Shown: positions 8,742 through 19,745, counted from the stretch's first letter. The stretch is DNA of 64,000 nt from Nigrospora sphaerica (GCA_018287875.1 JAGVVL010000015.1:3658001-3722000), one strand, 5' to 3'. Made by a program: numbers and translations. Notes: generated from the sequence alone by a model not told the origin.

Positions 8742-11700
8742 TCACATAGAGTAACTTCTGCGGCCTACCGATGGTGGGCATATATCCTCGTAGTACTTCG
8801 TTAACGTTATAAAGAGCTGGAACCTCTCCGGGTCGTGTATTAGCCGTTGCCAGTATTCCTTTAAGGTTTTCGGTTCGGGGTCGAACTTCGGCTAACGGGC
8901 CTGTTGCCTTCTTGTTTTACGGCAGTAGACTAGATGCTCCGGTGTTCGTAACATTCGGCAGGTGCATCGGTCGTTTTGGGGATGTTGGAATTTCTTATGG
9001 TACCAGTCGAAGTCCCCGTGTCCTGATCGGAGCGCGAGAAAGTTGTGGAGTGTCCGTCTAGGGAGGTCCAGCTCCTTAGGCACCTTAAGGGTAGCGTCGG
9101 TGAATTCAAGCTCTCGGTAGCGCTTACAGCCTTGGGAGGCCTCCTCCCACCACTTCGTGAATTGTTCTCGTATAATTGTTTTTCGGAGTCGCTTCACGCC
9201 TGCGTACGTAGCTTGGGCTGACCGGCGTGCTGGGAGTGCGGCCTCTTCTTTCGCTAGCCTGTCGGCCTCTTCGTTCCCTTGAATCCCCTCATGACCTGGC
9301 ACCCATCGAATGCGGACGTCGGCTATAGTCGCTATCTCCTGAAAGGCGAGGAAAACTTCTTGCGAGCTTTTCGGTGCGGTTCCCGTGAGGCCTTGGATAA
9401 CCGAGGTGTTGTCTAGGCAAACGTGGATTGTCGCGCCTGGGTTGATCCGGTGGGCTTGGCGTAGACCTTGCCACGCTCCTACGGCCTCTCCGTCGAAGAC
9501 TTCCGCTAGGCCTAGTCGGCCTTTTCCTTGTCTTATTTTCCGACCGTTTTTGTAGATCACGAAACCCCAGCCGACTGCCTCGTCCGGTCCTTTTAACCCG
9601 TCCGAGAAGACGACGAGGTGCGTGTCGGGAAGCTTTGATTGCCACGCTATGAACTCCTTCGCTGCTGTTTTCTTGTCCTTCTGCGGGTCCGGTTTAAACG
9701 TGTAACGTTTTAGGAGGTACTGTGGCCTTGGGATGGTAGGTAGGAGTCTGGCCGCTCTCTGGAGCCTGGTTCGCGTAGGCTGGTAAGAGCCGTAGCCGCG
9801 ACCTGATAGATAGGGCCGCAGTGCCGTCCGCGCTGTTAGCATATGGCTGTTGTCCATTGACTGGAGCCGTTGTCCGAAGCGATAGAACGCCGCTTCCAGT
9901 GCGATTCGCGCCGTTGGGACACCTGCGTCCCTATATAGCGTGGCTATCGGTGTTGTCTTCCATATAGGCAGAACAGCTCGTATGGCCTCCCTTAGGACCC
10001 TATTTATTTCGTCTATTTGTGCCTCTTATCGTGTCGACACCTCCGTATTGTGTTGTCGGCTAGCGAACTTTCGTGTCTTCGTGCGTCCCTCGTACCATGC
10101 CTCGGCCCCGTATGTGAGGATAGGGAGAACGCAGGTAAAGATAGCCTTCCGGAGGGCTCTTGGCGGAGGGCCTTGCTGAGTGTTGGCTAGGCTCCGAAGG
10201 TGTCGTACGACGTTTCGCGCTTGTGCCGCTTTCCTCTTCACGTGCTCCGTGAACCGTAGCTTCGAGTCGAACCAGACGCCGAGCCATCGTATAGGCTGGA
10301 CCGAGGCGTGTATGGTCAGCCCGTGGTCCCGTGCCGTTACGCTAGGGAGTTCCCCTGGGTTCTTTATGCACGTGAAATGGAGCAGCTCGCTTTTGTCCGG
10401 GTCGATAGTGACTTTGTTTCCCTTGCCCCAGTTGAGGACATCGTTTAAGTCCTTTGCTAGCTGTCGTGCGTTATCGTGTAGGGACTTGCTAGCTCGGTAA
10501 AAGCATATATCGTCCGCATACCCAAACCGGTGTCTTATGTCCTCGAGTAGGATGTCTGCGATGTATAGAAGGAATAGGACGGGGGAGGCGGGGGACCCTT
10601 ATAGTAGGCCGCATTAGATTGCCTGTGGCTTTGTTATAACGTCGTCGAGTCGGATCCGTGCTTGTCTCTCTTCCATGAAGGAGCCGACAAACTTAATAAG
10701 CTGGGTTGCCCAACCCTGTTGCCTTATACGAAGCATGAGCCGCCTCTTAAGGGTAGCGTCGAATGCGCCCTTCACGTCCACGGTGAGAATCGAGGCTGTG
10801 CCTTTATTCTCTAGGGAATGCTCGATCTCGTGTGTTAAGCAGGCGAGGAGGTCTAAGGCTGCCCGTGTCGGCAAGGCGCCGGCCTGTTGTGGGCTGACCA
10901 CCTTATGTAAGAGCGTGGTGTTCGCTATTCGTCTAGCTACGAGTCTCTCGAGGCCTTTCCCGAGGCAGGAGAGAAGCGCGATTAGTCGCCAGGAGCGGGG
11001 GTTCGAGAGGTCTTTCTTGTTCGGCTTCCGAAGCATCACGACCTCGGCTATGTGGAACGGGCGTGGGTAGTGACCGATCCGTAGGCAGGCTTAGAAGAGG
11101 GACCGTACGGGTTCTTGGATAGCCTCCTAGCACGCTTTTAGCAGCCGTACCGAGATTCCATCGGTCCCGGGCGAAGTGCTCTTCACCGCGATTGTGGCGG
11201 CTGTCAGCTCCTCCTTAGATATGTGGGTGCTCCAGGGCAGGATGCGCCGCGGTACCGTTGGGATCTTGAGAGGGTTGTCCTCGAGGTCTTCGGCGTCCGT
11301 GAATCGCTCTAGAAGGGCCTTGCGTAGGGCATGTGCCTTCTCTTCCGTGTCTTCGATTGTCTTGTCCCCGATAACTAGAGGAGGTGCCTGTAAGGCGGGC
11401 TGCAGTTTATGCCATTGGACGACCCTGTATAGGTCTTGATCGGACTGGACAGAGTCGATTTTCCGTCGCCAATATTCCCGCTTTTCTCTCCGTATCACCG
11501 CGAGGAAGTGTCTTCGTTCTTCTAGGTGTCTCCAGTCCCCTTGGTGGTGTCGTCTTGCTCGTCGGAACGCGTCCCGGGCTGCCCGGCAGGCGTCGGTCCA
11601 CCATAGCGCATTGTGACCGTTCTTAATTGGCTGCTTCCCGATTGTTTCTAGCGCTCTGCGTAAGAGGGCTAGGATCTCCGTTGCCCGTTGGTCCAGTTGA

Positions 11701-12527
11701 TTCGCCGTCGGTATTAGGAGAAGTGGCGTGAGGCTTTGTACGCCGAGCGCGACTAGGCCGGCAAAAGCTTCGAGTTTATTATCTGGTATCGAGTACCGGA
11801 ACTGTGTCCCTAGTGTCTGGTCGCTTCAGGGAATTAAGATTCGGATTGTTTCGTGGTCTGCTCCTGTCCGAAGCCTTGGGTCCACCTCCGCTGCCGCAAA
11901 AGGAATGTTAGAGAAGGCTAAGTCGATGGTTCGTCCCGCTGCGTGTGTTAAGGTCCCTATCTCGCCAATGTAGCTGAGCCCGTTAGCGATGGCCCAGTCG
12001 TGGACCTCAATCCCCCCGTTCCGAGTTTAGGGCACGTCTGGGTCCCAAGCGCTGTACTATGCGTTGAAGTCCCCTGCGACCGTGCATTAGGTTGGTGGTC
12101 GCAGGCTTAAGAGGAGTCTTGTCGCCTGACTTAGCGGTTCTTGTGGGGGTCTGTAAATATTAATCAAAGTGAAGTAGTCGATCTCCAGCTATAGGAGGTC
12201 TCTAGACTTCCATGGCCGCTTTTGCCTTGTCTTCAGCCTGCTATCTTTCCGGACATAGGTTATGACCCGGGGCTGAGTAGCGATGCTGTCCCAGCTATCA
12301 ACCGGAACGTAAGCACTGTAGCCTGGGTGCGAGTTAAATCTGTTCCTGCCGTCGTTTATAACGGATGGCTCCTGCATAAGGATCACGTCCATATGATCCT
12401 CCCAGCATTGCTATAGTAAGGCCGTGTGTGCCGGCGGTGATTTGCCTACGTTAGCCTGCGCTACCTGTAGGACTTGTCGCCCTAGTCTAGTGCGTGTCGA
12501 GTGTGTTCGATCGCTTTCCCTATTCAT
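8742..12527 (-). pseudogene. Inner LINE ORF2: endonuclease, RT, RNase H, zinc knuckle (nonsense-broken)
   Basis: A 1262-codon frame begins MNRESDRTHSTRTRLG. Endonuclease: MDVILMQEPS near 12390. RT: WRLIALLS, VDVKGAFD (about 10990-10760) and the catalytic YADD near 10525. RNase H at 9560-9250: VVFSDG, FDGEAVGAWQGL, CLDNTSV and GNEEADRLAK, so D-E-D-D are all present. The C-terminal knuckle is CTCRMLRTPEHLVYC. Fragments starting at 12392, 11498, 11039, 10241 and 9857 are all in the same phase, so no indel has occurred. Premature stops lie near 12420, 12190, 11128, 10615 and 8893, and there are others. The true stop is at 8742. ORF2 normally nicks target DNA and copies the element RNA; this copy cannot be translated in full. 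Confidence 0.87.
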
Positions 12528-12729
12528 GATAGTTGATACGTGGGATGTTCCGTTGGCTGCGCTTCGTCTTGTTCTCTTAGGAGGGCTGAGGTTGTCTTCT
12601 TAGGGCTTCTATGGGCATATAAGTTGAGTCCTCTATGGCCGCATCGACGGTGCTCCTGTCGACATCAAGCGTGTCTAATCCCGGGCTGGCTTCCTCTAGT
12701 GTGTTGCCTCCCTGGCTTATTCCTTGCGG

Positions 12730-14127
12730 TTAGGCTGCCTTATAGAGCAAGCTACCCGTCTGGCGGATCTTCGCAAGCTCGCTTCGCGTTAGGCGTACTA
12801 GCTTTCCGTGTTTCACCACTGGCTTCGCCGGGCAGTTCTCGTGGCTCGCTGGAGCTGGCCCGTAGCAGTTCGCACATCGTGGGCGTTCCTGGCACGGCTG
12901 CGGGTGTTCATGTCCTGTCGGGAGCTGGGCGCTACAGTTCTCACACCTTTCGGTTCTTGTACACACCCGGCTCGGGTGGTATCCTTGGCATCCTGGGTTG
13001 TGGCGGCTGGGAGGCGTCCGTTTCTCAATCAGCCGGGCGGGCCCACTCGCCCCAAAGAGCCGGAACAGACGAACTTTCTGTAAGAACGAGACGATGCATG
13101 ATCTCTTATTCATCCCCGGAATCGGTTCCTGTCGCAACCAGCGTACGCTTACTGGCTCGATGCCTGTTTGGGCAAGAACTTCGTCTCGTAAGAGTGTGTC
13201 GGTCTCGAATGTCTCGCCAAAAATGTTAGAGAGTTGCGTCGGGCAGCCGGGAATTACGTAGTTCACCCACGTAACCGGGACCTCGACTGTGCTAGCTCGG
13301 AGGCTTCGTGCTAGTTTTTCTTTATTTCGGAGGAGAACCTCCCTCGTTTCTTTATTTCTCGGACGGACAGCAACGCCCGTCGCCGTATAGTGGACATCGG
13401 GAACGTCCACTAAAGATAAGTCGAGGGTGTTACATACGGCTTGTCGCAGGGCGAAGTTATATTGGGTATGTGCCCAGCTTCGATGTTCCTCTGGGATCCT
13501 CACAAGAACTCGAAGGTCCTCTTGTTAATTCGTTTCCTTAGTTCGCTTATCTGAACCGTCTTAGGGTGTTAGCTTCTGTCCAGCTCGGGCGACGTCAGCC
13601 CAGTTGCGTGTGGGGGTCCTAAGGGGCTCCGCTCGGGTCGGGCCGTTCGCCTGTAGGAGGTGTTCGTTCGGGTGGGGGCCAATCGTTTCCCTAGTCTTGG
13701 CCAGTAGGAACGCCGTGAAACCTTTCGTAATCTCCGCGGCTATTTCCTTATCTTCGTCGCGGTATTCTTCGATGATGTTGTCTAGAGCGCGGGCGATCTT
13801 CGTGAGTACCGATCGTCGGGTATTGTGTCGCTTATCCATATCGCCCAGGATCGGGGCCAGTGCGTCCGTGGCCAATTGGTGTCCTTCCTTTGCAGTCTGC
13901 AGCGCGGCTTCTTCCGTCGTCGAAGCTTCTCGAGTGTCGTCGACCTTCCTTCGGTTTCGCAGTGGACCGTTCGCAGGGGCCTCATTCTGCCCCGTTCGCT
14001 TCCTCTTGTGAGTATAAGTGGGGGAAGCTTCTGCCAGGTGGTCGGGAGGATCGTTTCCCGTCATCACCTCATCGGTGATGTCCTCACGAGGAGGTGAAGC
14101 CATCACGATGATGGTCCCAGAGTCCAT
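12730..14127 (-). pseudogene. Inner LINE ORF1 (gag-like), two premature stops
   Basis: A roughly 465-codon frame. The N-terminal half (14127-13564) is charged and starts MDSGTIIVMASPPRED. The C-terminal half (13503-12730) carries Cys/His knuckles: CTRTERCENC, CQERPRCANC and HENC. The halves are in the same frame (start codons 624 nt apart) and separated by two TAA codons within 60 nt at 13561-13504. Its expected role is RNA binding for the LINE at 8535-14240. The sequence is unlike the ORF1 at 1468-2802. Confidence 0.8.
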
Positions 14128-14240
14128 TTGGCCTCTGGGTTGGCGTTGAGGCGCCGTTAGAGGATTGTTAAGGATTTGGCAGTAAATAGCAGGCTGGCAC
14201 TAACAGTGGGTGCCAGAAAAGAATAAATAGGAAGGAAGGT

Positions 14241-14255
14241 GATATGCCGGATGGT
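14241..14255. repeat. Target-site duplication of inner LINE (right copy)
   Basis: Exact second copy of the 15-bp sequence at 8520-8534, abutting the 5' end of the inner LINE leader. Confidence 0.85.
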
Positions 14256-14966
14256 CTCTCTGCCCTGACCGCAGTCGCACCAGGGGCTGTCAAAGCCTGG
14301 GACCCTACGCTTAAAAAGGAAGTCTCGCAGCCCAATCTTGCCAGTCCTCGCTTGGACGAGGATGGAGCTCTCGGCCTTATGGAGTCCCTTATGGAGCTTG
14401 AGGACGTGCTTGTCTGGCGGCATCTTAGTTGCTGCCGGGGCTCGTGCTGTTCGATTTTGCTGCGTTTTTTGCCATCTCTGGAGCCAATCTCTCTCCTCAG
14501 CCTTGCTCGCCGAGTCTCCCGCTAGCCATTCGTCTAGCCACTTCTTGCGGTCGGGGACTTCCGGACCTTTTAGTCTGCGCCGTCGAGTCGGCCTTGTTAG
14601 GATCCATCTGGCCGCCTTGTCACAACTTGCTTGGATAAGTGACGCGATGCGCGGCTGTTGGAGCCTCTCTTCCGATGCCGCCACCCTTCTGTTGAGCCAC
14701 GTGTCTAAGGGGGACACGTAAGCTTCCGTTTCTAGTACTGCGGCAGCCGTGGCTTTAAAAGCTCCTGTGACCTTGCGGAGGCACTCTGTCTGGACGTCGT
14801 TGAGTGCCTTGGCTCTATTTTTCGAGACCTGGCGGTGCCACTCTGAAGCTCCATAGCCTATCGCAGACCGTACGACGGCTATATAGACTTGGCGGGCTCG
14901 CTGAAGAGACGCGCCCCATGTCGAGCCGGCTATCCGGTCTAAAGCATAGACCTGCGTCGCCATCTT
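14256..14966 (-). pseudogene. Outer LINE ORF2 fragment, 5'-truncated
   Basis: The minus-strand frame starts right at the insertion boundary with MATQVYALDRIAGSTWGA. It continues through the RT thumb/connection block (RQVYIAVVRSAIGYGASEWH) to LVQARTGKIGLRDFLFKRR and the knuckle CDCGQGRETIRH. Nothing upstream of 14967 looks like LINE, and the 18-bp duplication begins there. This is therefore a 5'-truncated LINE insertion of about 1.1 kb, later split by the inner LINE. Confidence 0.82.
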
Positions 14967-14984
14967 CTTCGCCCTGGGTGGTAT
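14967..14984. repeat. Target-site duplication of outer LINE (right copy)
   Basis: Exact copy of the 18 bases at 8137-8154, adjoining the 5'-truncated end of the outer LINE. Confidence 0.85.
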
Positions 14985-15049
14985 GATGCCTACTATTGCT
15001 CCTTTCCTAACTAAGCTTCTTCAAGTATGCCCTAAACTTTACACACTAT

Positions 15050-16768
15050 TCAATCCTGTATTCCTATGTAAAGAAGAGATAAGCATATTATTGTCGGGAC
15101 AGTGTAAAACAGCCTTGTGCCCCGCGGTTTCACCATGACCATGGAGCGGTTAAACTGTTCCAAATCCACTGATACGACAGGTTTTCCCAGAAGATAGTCA
15201 AAATTCGCTGTGGCTTGGAAAACAACCGACCGATTCTCCAGCCAATTTGGTATCCGATGGTCGCCTGGCGTTTCTATCAACTTTTTCATCGCTTCGGGTT
15301 TTGTGTCAGCCGATAAGATGCAACGTGGACCCTGAGCCACGACCAAAGCGAACTTGAACCTAAGTCTGGGATGCTCGAGAAGCAGTCCATCGGGAGCGTG
15401 CTTGAGCAAAACGCTGGGATACCTGTCGTTGGGCTCCGACCTCGCTTGGACTTGGTAGGGAAGCCATTGCGTGCCGGAAAACACGCCGCAAATTCGTACC
15501 GTGGGTGGACGGAAGCGAAGGAGTAAACTGTCCTTTTCGAGGGGCGCACGGTCAAGACCCCAGGACTGAACGTGACGAGCTTTCAGAAGAAGGTCGCGGG
15601 GCTGTTCCATATACCATTGACCGCGCTGGACTTTTCTCAACGGTGCGTATGATCTGCTGTACCGTTCTGAGACTCGATCGTATTGAATCGGTACTGCCAA
15701 GAGCCTTTCTGGATCGTGTCGCCAGCAGCAAGGTAAAATGACCAGAGGAGAGGAGAGGCTTGTCATCGGTAGGCAGAGGCGAATGCCTCTACTGGTGAGG
15801 TCCCAATTGAACGGGACATTGAGTGTCACGATATCTTCGCACCCAGCAAAGTACCGTGGAGACGGTGCCAGAAATGGGGTTGGAGGCTCGAGCTGCCTGG
15901 CGCCAGTGCTACTTGTTCTTATTGCCTGTAGTTGTGCTTGTTTGCCGCGAGCCACGTGCCACGCCAAACTCCCGCCAGAATAGTCCATTGTCTCTACCAG
16001 CGGGAGGGGTAGTTTTCCGCGTAGCACGTTCCAAGCAAGCAAGCTGGGGTCCGAGTATCTCCTTATGATTTGTTCCTGGAGTCGCATGAAGGCACCAGCC
16101 CCCTCGCCGTAGATCAAGGGCATATTGATGGCAAAAATCCCTAAGAGGCAGTATGCCATGTCTTCCTCTCTTGTTGTGCGTCTTTGTGCGGCCCAGGCCA
16201 TCCGCTCCGCCACACTCGCCTGCTGAAGAAATGCAGACCTGGCGATTGGCTGCAACCCACTGTGGAGGTAGATATCATTAATACCAGTGATGCGGGAAAT
16301 GCGACTGGAGAGCTTATCACGCGTGCCGATCTTGGACCAGTCCGAGGCGTAGAAGGTGACATGACGGGGTGCCAACAGTTCCTGCAGGGTCCACCCCCTC
16401 GTGAACCATCTGGCTGAGGACATTTCGACAGCACCGGCATTGGGAGTTACATCGGAGAGATAGGCCAGGCAGTCTTCTGCATCCTCGTAGTACCGAAACA
16501 TGGAATTGATGGCCTCCGAGAGTTCGGCGCTGCTCGTTTTGTCGATACAGCAAGTGTCGATCCAGAGGTACTTGTATCCAAGCTCCCTAGTCCTAGTGCA
16601 GGCTTCTCGGATCTTCGAAAACCCCTTTTTGTGCGTTGCTTCGGGATCGTGGAAATCTTGAAATGAGACCTCGTCATTTTCCCACGTATGGGACAGGATC
16701 AGGTACTTGGGCACTGCAGTCCGGGGGAATTTCTCCCGCCTGAACGTATCGACATTGATTAAATGCAT
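15050..16768 (-). CDS. HET-domain heterokaryon-incompatibility protein
   Basis: An intronless frame. I prefer the Met of MHLINVDTFRREKF, the usual HET start, over an upstream in-frame Met at 16873; this gives about 572 aa. The HET domain occupies the N-terminal half with its standard blocks: LILSHTWENDEVSFQDF, KYLWIDTCCIDKTSSAELSE, EDCLAYLSDV, RWFTRGWTLQELLAP and TREEDMAYCLLGIFAINMPL followed by IYGEGAGAFMRLQEQII. The rest is a long C-terminal region without WD, NACHT or ankyrin repeats and with a hydrophobic tail. Family knowledge: HET domains trigger cell death after fusion of incompatible hyphae. It stands alone between a nested LINE and the ankyrin gene. The trigger and partner are unknown. 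Confidence 0.88.
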   Translation of the reverse strand: MHLINVDTFRREKFPRTAVPKYLILSHTWENDEVSFQDFHDPEATHKKGFSKIREACTRTRELGYKYLWIDTCCIDKTSSAELSEAINSMFRYYEDAEDCLAYLSDVTPNAGAVEMSSARWFTRGWTLQELLAPRHVTFYASDWSKIGTRDKLSSRISRITGINDIYLHSGLQPIARSAFLQQASVAERMAWAAQRRTTREEDMAYCLLGIFAINMPLIYGEGAGAFMRLQEQIIRRYSDPSLLAWNVLRGKLPLPLVETMDYSGGSLAWHVARGKQAQLQAIRTSSTGARQLEPPTPFLAPSPRYFAGCEDIVTLNVPFNWDLTSRGIRLCLPMTSLSSPLVILPCCWRHDPERLLAVPIQYDRVSERYSRSYAPLRKVQRGQWYMEQPRDLLLKARHVQSWGLDRAPLEKDSLLLRFRPPTVRICGVFSGTQWLPYQVQARSEPNDRYPSVLLKHAPDGLLLEHPRLRFKFALVVAQGPRCILSADTKPEAMKKLIETPGDHRIPNWLENRSVVFQATANFDYLLGKPVVSVDLEQFNRSMVMVKPRGTRLFYTVPTIICLSLLYIGIQD

Positions 16769-17424
16769 TATCGCTCGGTAGGAATGTCCCGGACAGCAAT
16801 TTGGGCGGGTAACTGCTGATAGGCGGCGATGGATAGCCAAGGCGGCTATTGTTGTAAAACTTTCCATAATCAATTGAACGCCGAGGAGACATCAAGCTTT
16901 TAATACCCCAACTGCATTTGATTACCGGGGCGCTAACCGCCAAGGCGGAGTAAGAAGAACCCCTGTACATGCTTGACCACAACGCCACAATATAATAGTG
17001 GCTGGATAAGCAGTAAGCCGATCACCCGTGAATGTGGGGAGATATCGTCTGCAGCGGTCGTCCTTTATCAGCAGGCGATCGATTCACAAGCTACCTAACC
17101 TCGTCATACCTGGCTGGAATGGATGCGAGGAAACGAAGCGCGCGAACGAGGCGATCAAAAAATCGTTACATTAGCCGTCCTGGCCGCAATTGGCCGGGCA
17201 TGGTGGCAGTACATCTGACACCGGCGCCTTATTGTTCCTTGGGTGTACTCATTCTACCTACTAAAGCCCTGTTAGTGTCTGCTGTCAGATTTTAGCCTCA
17301 TTTCCCATAGTCATCCGGTGGATAGGAGGAGTCACTGCGTGACTTCGTCCCACCCTCGGATTTAAATCTCTTCGACCACCTGGCGGCTCGACGTTTCCCT
17401 CCAAATTCTCCCTATTTCCAGCCT
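16769..17424. other. Intergenic region between divergent HET and ankyrin genes
   Basis: No credible gene. It must carry the HET promoter and part of the ankyrin-gene promoter. I see no clear motif. Confidence 0.4.
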
Positions 17425-17631
17425 ATGTTTATTATGGTCGTTGTACTGCCCCCGTTCAAGCCAGAGATCCCGGAGCCATCGGCTGGCAGCGCCCTCGTGG
17501 TTGGACCATCTCCTCATCGTCTCTACGGAGAAGATCATGAGTACTATGATCAGCTGGGCCGGGATCCGCTGCAACGATCCCGAGTTTGGTTGATCGCCGA
17601 TGCCGCCGAACGTGTTGCGAAGCTCCAATAA
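17425..17631 (+). other. Short open frame in phase with the ankyrin gene, ended by one TAA
   Basis: A 68-codon frame (MFIMVVVLPPFKPEI to ADAAERVAKLQ) ends in TAA at 17629-17631. It is in the same phase as the ankyrin frame, which starts at 17671 with no other stop between. It could be a former N-terminus cut by a nonsense change, an upstream exon or chance. A normal-length intron does not fit the 39-nt gap. Confidence 0.35.
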
Positions 17632-17670
17632 GTACTCGATCGATATGGTAAACAAAGACACCGGCGCAAA

Positions 17671-19497
17671 ATGCTTGCGAGTGTTACCGAGCGCGGCGAT
17701 GAAGCCCTCGTCCGCTGTCTACTCGAGGCAGGAGTGAGGGTGCACCCAGTCGAACTGGAGACAAACGTCGCCAAGGAAACCCCTAGGAACGAAATCGTAC
17801 TAAGCGACGACGAGAGCGTGGCCGAAACAGATTATATCGGGGACAGCACCGATGGGGAAAGCGTGGCTACGGATATTACTGACGGCGACGATGACGACGA
17901 CGACGACGACATGTTTCTCGATGGAAACGGCGTGGGGGCCAACGATAACGGAATTCGCGACGAGATCGAGCTCTCCATTGCACCTATCCATATCGCAGCC
18001 AGGAAAGGCCACCTAGGCTGCTTAAAGCTTCTCACCAAAGATGGAAACGCCAACGTGGATGCCAGGGATGAATTTGGTCGTACGCCGTTTCTAGTCGCTG
18101 CCAGCTTTGGCCAAAAGGACACAATGTGTTACCTTCTAGACGAGGGTGCAGACCCGACTGTGACGGCCGACCCCGAGAATACTTTCATGCAAAGGCGCCT
18201 GGGCGATTATGCAGGAGCCAGTGCTCTTGAGTGGGCTGCAACTCATGGAGACGTCGAGATGCTATTGCTCTTACTAGACGATCCCATCTACAGCTCTGAG
18301 GCGATGCGAAGGCATAGAGCAGGTCAAGGCAAATCTGAACTCGTGACGCCGCTGACGATCCGCGGCGCCGCAGGTGCGGGACGAAACATAGAGGCGCTGA
18401 CGCTGCTTCTGGAACGGGGTGGCTATCCCATGGAGGATGGGGACGGGAAGACGAAAATCGAGCTGCTGACGCACAAGCAGCGACAAGCCATCGTGGACGC
18501 AACCTCAGATGCCATGGAATTTGGCGACCTCGGATCGCTGAAGCTAATCCTGAGCTACCAATTCCCAACCGACGCCCACGGCAACTTGCTGCCGTTCCAG
18601 ATCCCCTTCTACCTACAAAAGCCTTTCACTTACGGGACATACAACGCCGTCGGCATCCACAACTCACCCGAAAAGTTCGAATTCATGGCCAGCTTTGGTG
18701 TTGGTGAGCACGCCACAATGTCACTCGACGACGTGCCGGCGGGTCAGACACTCCATATCCAACACCTCATGGACCGCGCATCCGAGGCCGGGTCGCTCGA
18801 GTGCGTGGCTCTCCTAGTGGACAAATACGGCGCCCAACCCGACGGACACCGGCTGGGCCACGGACAAAAGCCGCTATTCGCGGCAGCGGCCCGGAATCAC
18901 ACGGCACTGGTGAGGCACCTACTCGAAGCCCGCGGTGTCGACGCGCACCACGGCAACGGCCGCTATGCGACGGGGCCGACAGCGCTGTGGATGGCTGTCT
19001 ACTTGGACGCGCTAGACAGCGTGGCGCTACTTCTTGAGCACGGAGGGCCCGTCGACCACGTTGACGCTGAGGTCCGCGACAAGGGGCGGAACGGGCCCCT
19101 GGATGCTGTGTTGGTGGCCGATCGGGACGATGGACAGCGCACGCGCACGCGTCTACTTGCCGGCGACGGTGCGCGGACCGTTATCAACCGCTGGCGCGCC
19201 GACTGGCAGACGCTCAACCCGCCGTATGTGCGGCTGCGACTAGACCCCAATGACCAGGCGTGGTTAGACCGGCTGCAGTTCCGGCGGCTGGACGATGAGC
19301 TATGGGAGGAGGGCGACGTGGCCCGGTGGCTGGATCGCGAGGATGAAGACAAGGACGACAAGGCGGACGTACCAGATGCGAAGCTTTTGATGGCCGACAT
19401 TCCGACCATCAGGGCACGGGAGGAAGAGCTGGAAACCTACGACGACTGCATCCCAAAGTGGGAACCGCAGTTGTTACTGTTTAGCGGTGCAAACTAG
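17671..19497 (+). CDS. Ankyrin-repeat protein
   Basis: 608 codons from the first Met after an in-frame TAA. There is an acidic linker with a run of Asp (about residues 70-80). Degenerate ankyrin repeats include IAPIHIAARKGHLGCLKLL, EFGRTPFLVAASFGQKDTMC, SALEWAATHGDVEMLLLLL, PLFAAAARNHTALVRHLLEA and ALWMAVYLDALDSVALLLEH. The C-terminus is acidic. Ankyrin arrays mediate protein binding, and many fungal genomes carry expanded, poorly characterised sets. The first recognisable repeat-like segment (TERGDEALVRCLLEAGV) lies at the very N-terminus, so the protein may be truncated at its start (see 17425-17631). No catalytic domain is seen. Confidence 0.8.
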   Translation: MLASVTERGDEALVRCLLEAGVRVHPVELETNVAKETPRNEIVLSDDESVAETDYIGDSTDGESVATDITDGDDDDDDDDMFLDGNGVGANDNGIRDEIELSIAPIHIAARKGHLGCLKLLTKDGNANVDARDEFGRTPFLVAASFGQKDTMCYLLDEGADPTVTADPENTFMQRRLGDYAGASALEWAATHGDVEMLLLLLDDPIYSSEAMRRHRAGQGKSELVTPLTIRGAAGAGRNIEALTLLLERGGYPMEDGDGKTKIELLTHKQRQAIVDATSDAMEFGDLGSLKLILSYQFPTDAHGNLLPFQIPFYLQKPFTYGTYNAVGIHNSPEKFEFMASFGVGEHATMSLDDVPAGQTLHIQHLMDRASEAGSLECVALLVDKYGAQPDGHRLGHGQKPLFAAAARNHTALVRHLLEARGVDAHHGNGRYATGPTALWMAVYLDALDSVALLLEHGGPVDHVDAEVRDKGRNGPLDAVLVADRDDGQRTRTRLLAGDGARTVINRWRADWQTLNPPYVRLRLDPNDQAWLDRLQFRRLDDELWEEGDVARWLDREDEDKDDKADVPDAKLLMADIPTIRAREEELETYDDCIPKWEPQLLLFSGAN

Positions 19498-19745
19498 GCC
19501 CAAGGCACCCGGCGTAGGTTGCCGTGACCCAGTAAGAGTCTTTATTGTCGGACCATCAATTACACTGCCATGGAAAGCCGGGTTGGCAACACCATTTTTT
19601 TGTTCGCCCGGGCTATAAGAGAGGCGGAATATTGATGGTCTTGAGGAGTTGGGCTATTACTTTGCTCTATTCATCCAATATCACATAATAGGCATTGTCT
19701 TTGTACGAAATAGTGTGGGATTGTCTCCTTAATGTAGCTTAGCTA
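19498..19745. other. Spacer between ankyrin gene and transposon end
   Basis: AT-rich, with no gene seen. A TA dinucleotide at 19744-19745 is the putative target-site copy of the transposon that follows. Confidence 0.5.

Larger units (their letters stand above)
8535..14240 (-). mobile_element. Full-length Tad-type LINE nested in another LINE
   Basis: A 5.7-kb element bounded by exact 15-bp duplications. In element order it has a leader (14240-14128) containing a ctggcac/gtgccag hairpin at about 14195-14217, ORF1 (14127-12730), ORF2 (12527-8742), a 3'UTR of about 180 bp and a terminal (CA)n tract directly against the duplication. Both ORFs stay in a single frame from end to end and are broken only by stop codons. 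This suggests recent insertion followed by point mutation, probably RIP. Confidence 0.88.

Noticed and set aside
12540..13261. Long plus-strand open frames across the LINE ORF1 region
   Set aside because: They are antisense shadows of the zinc-knuckle ORF1; no domain on the plus strand.
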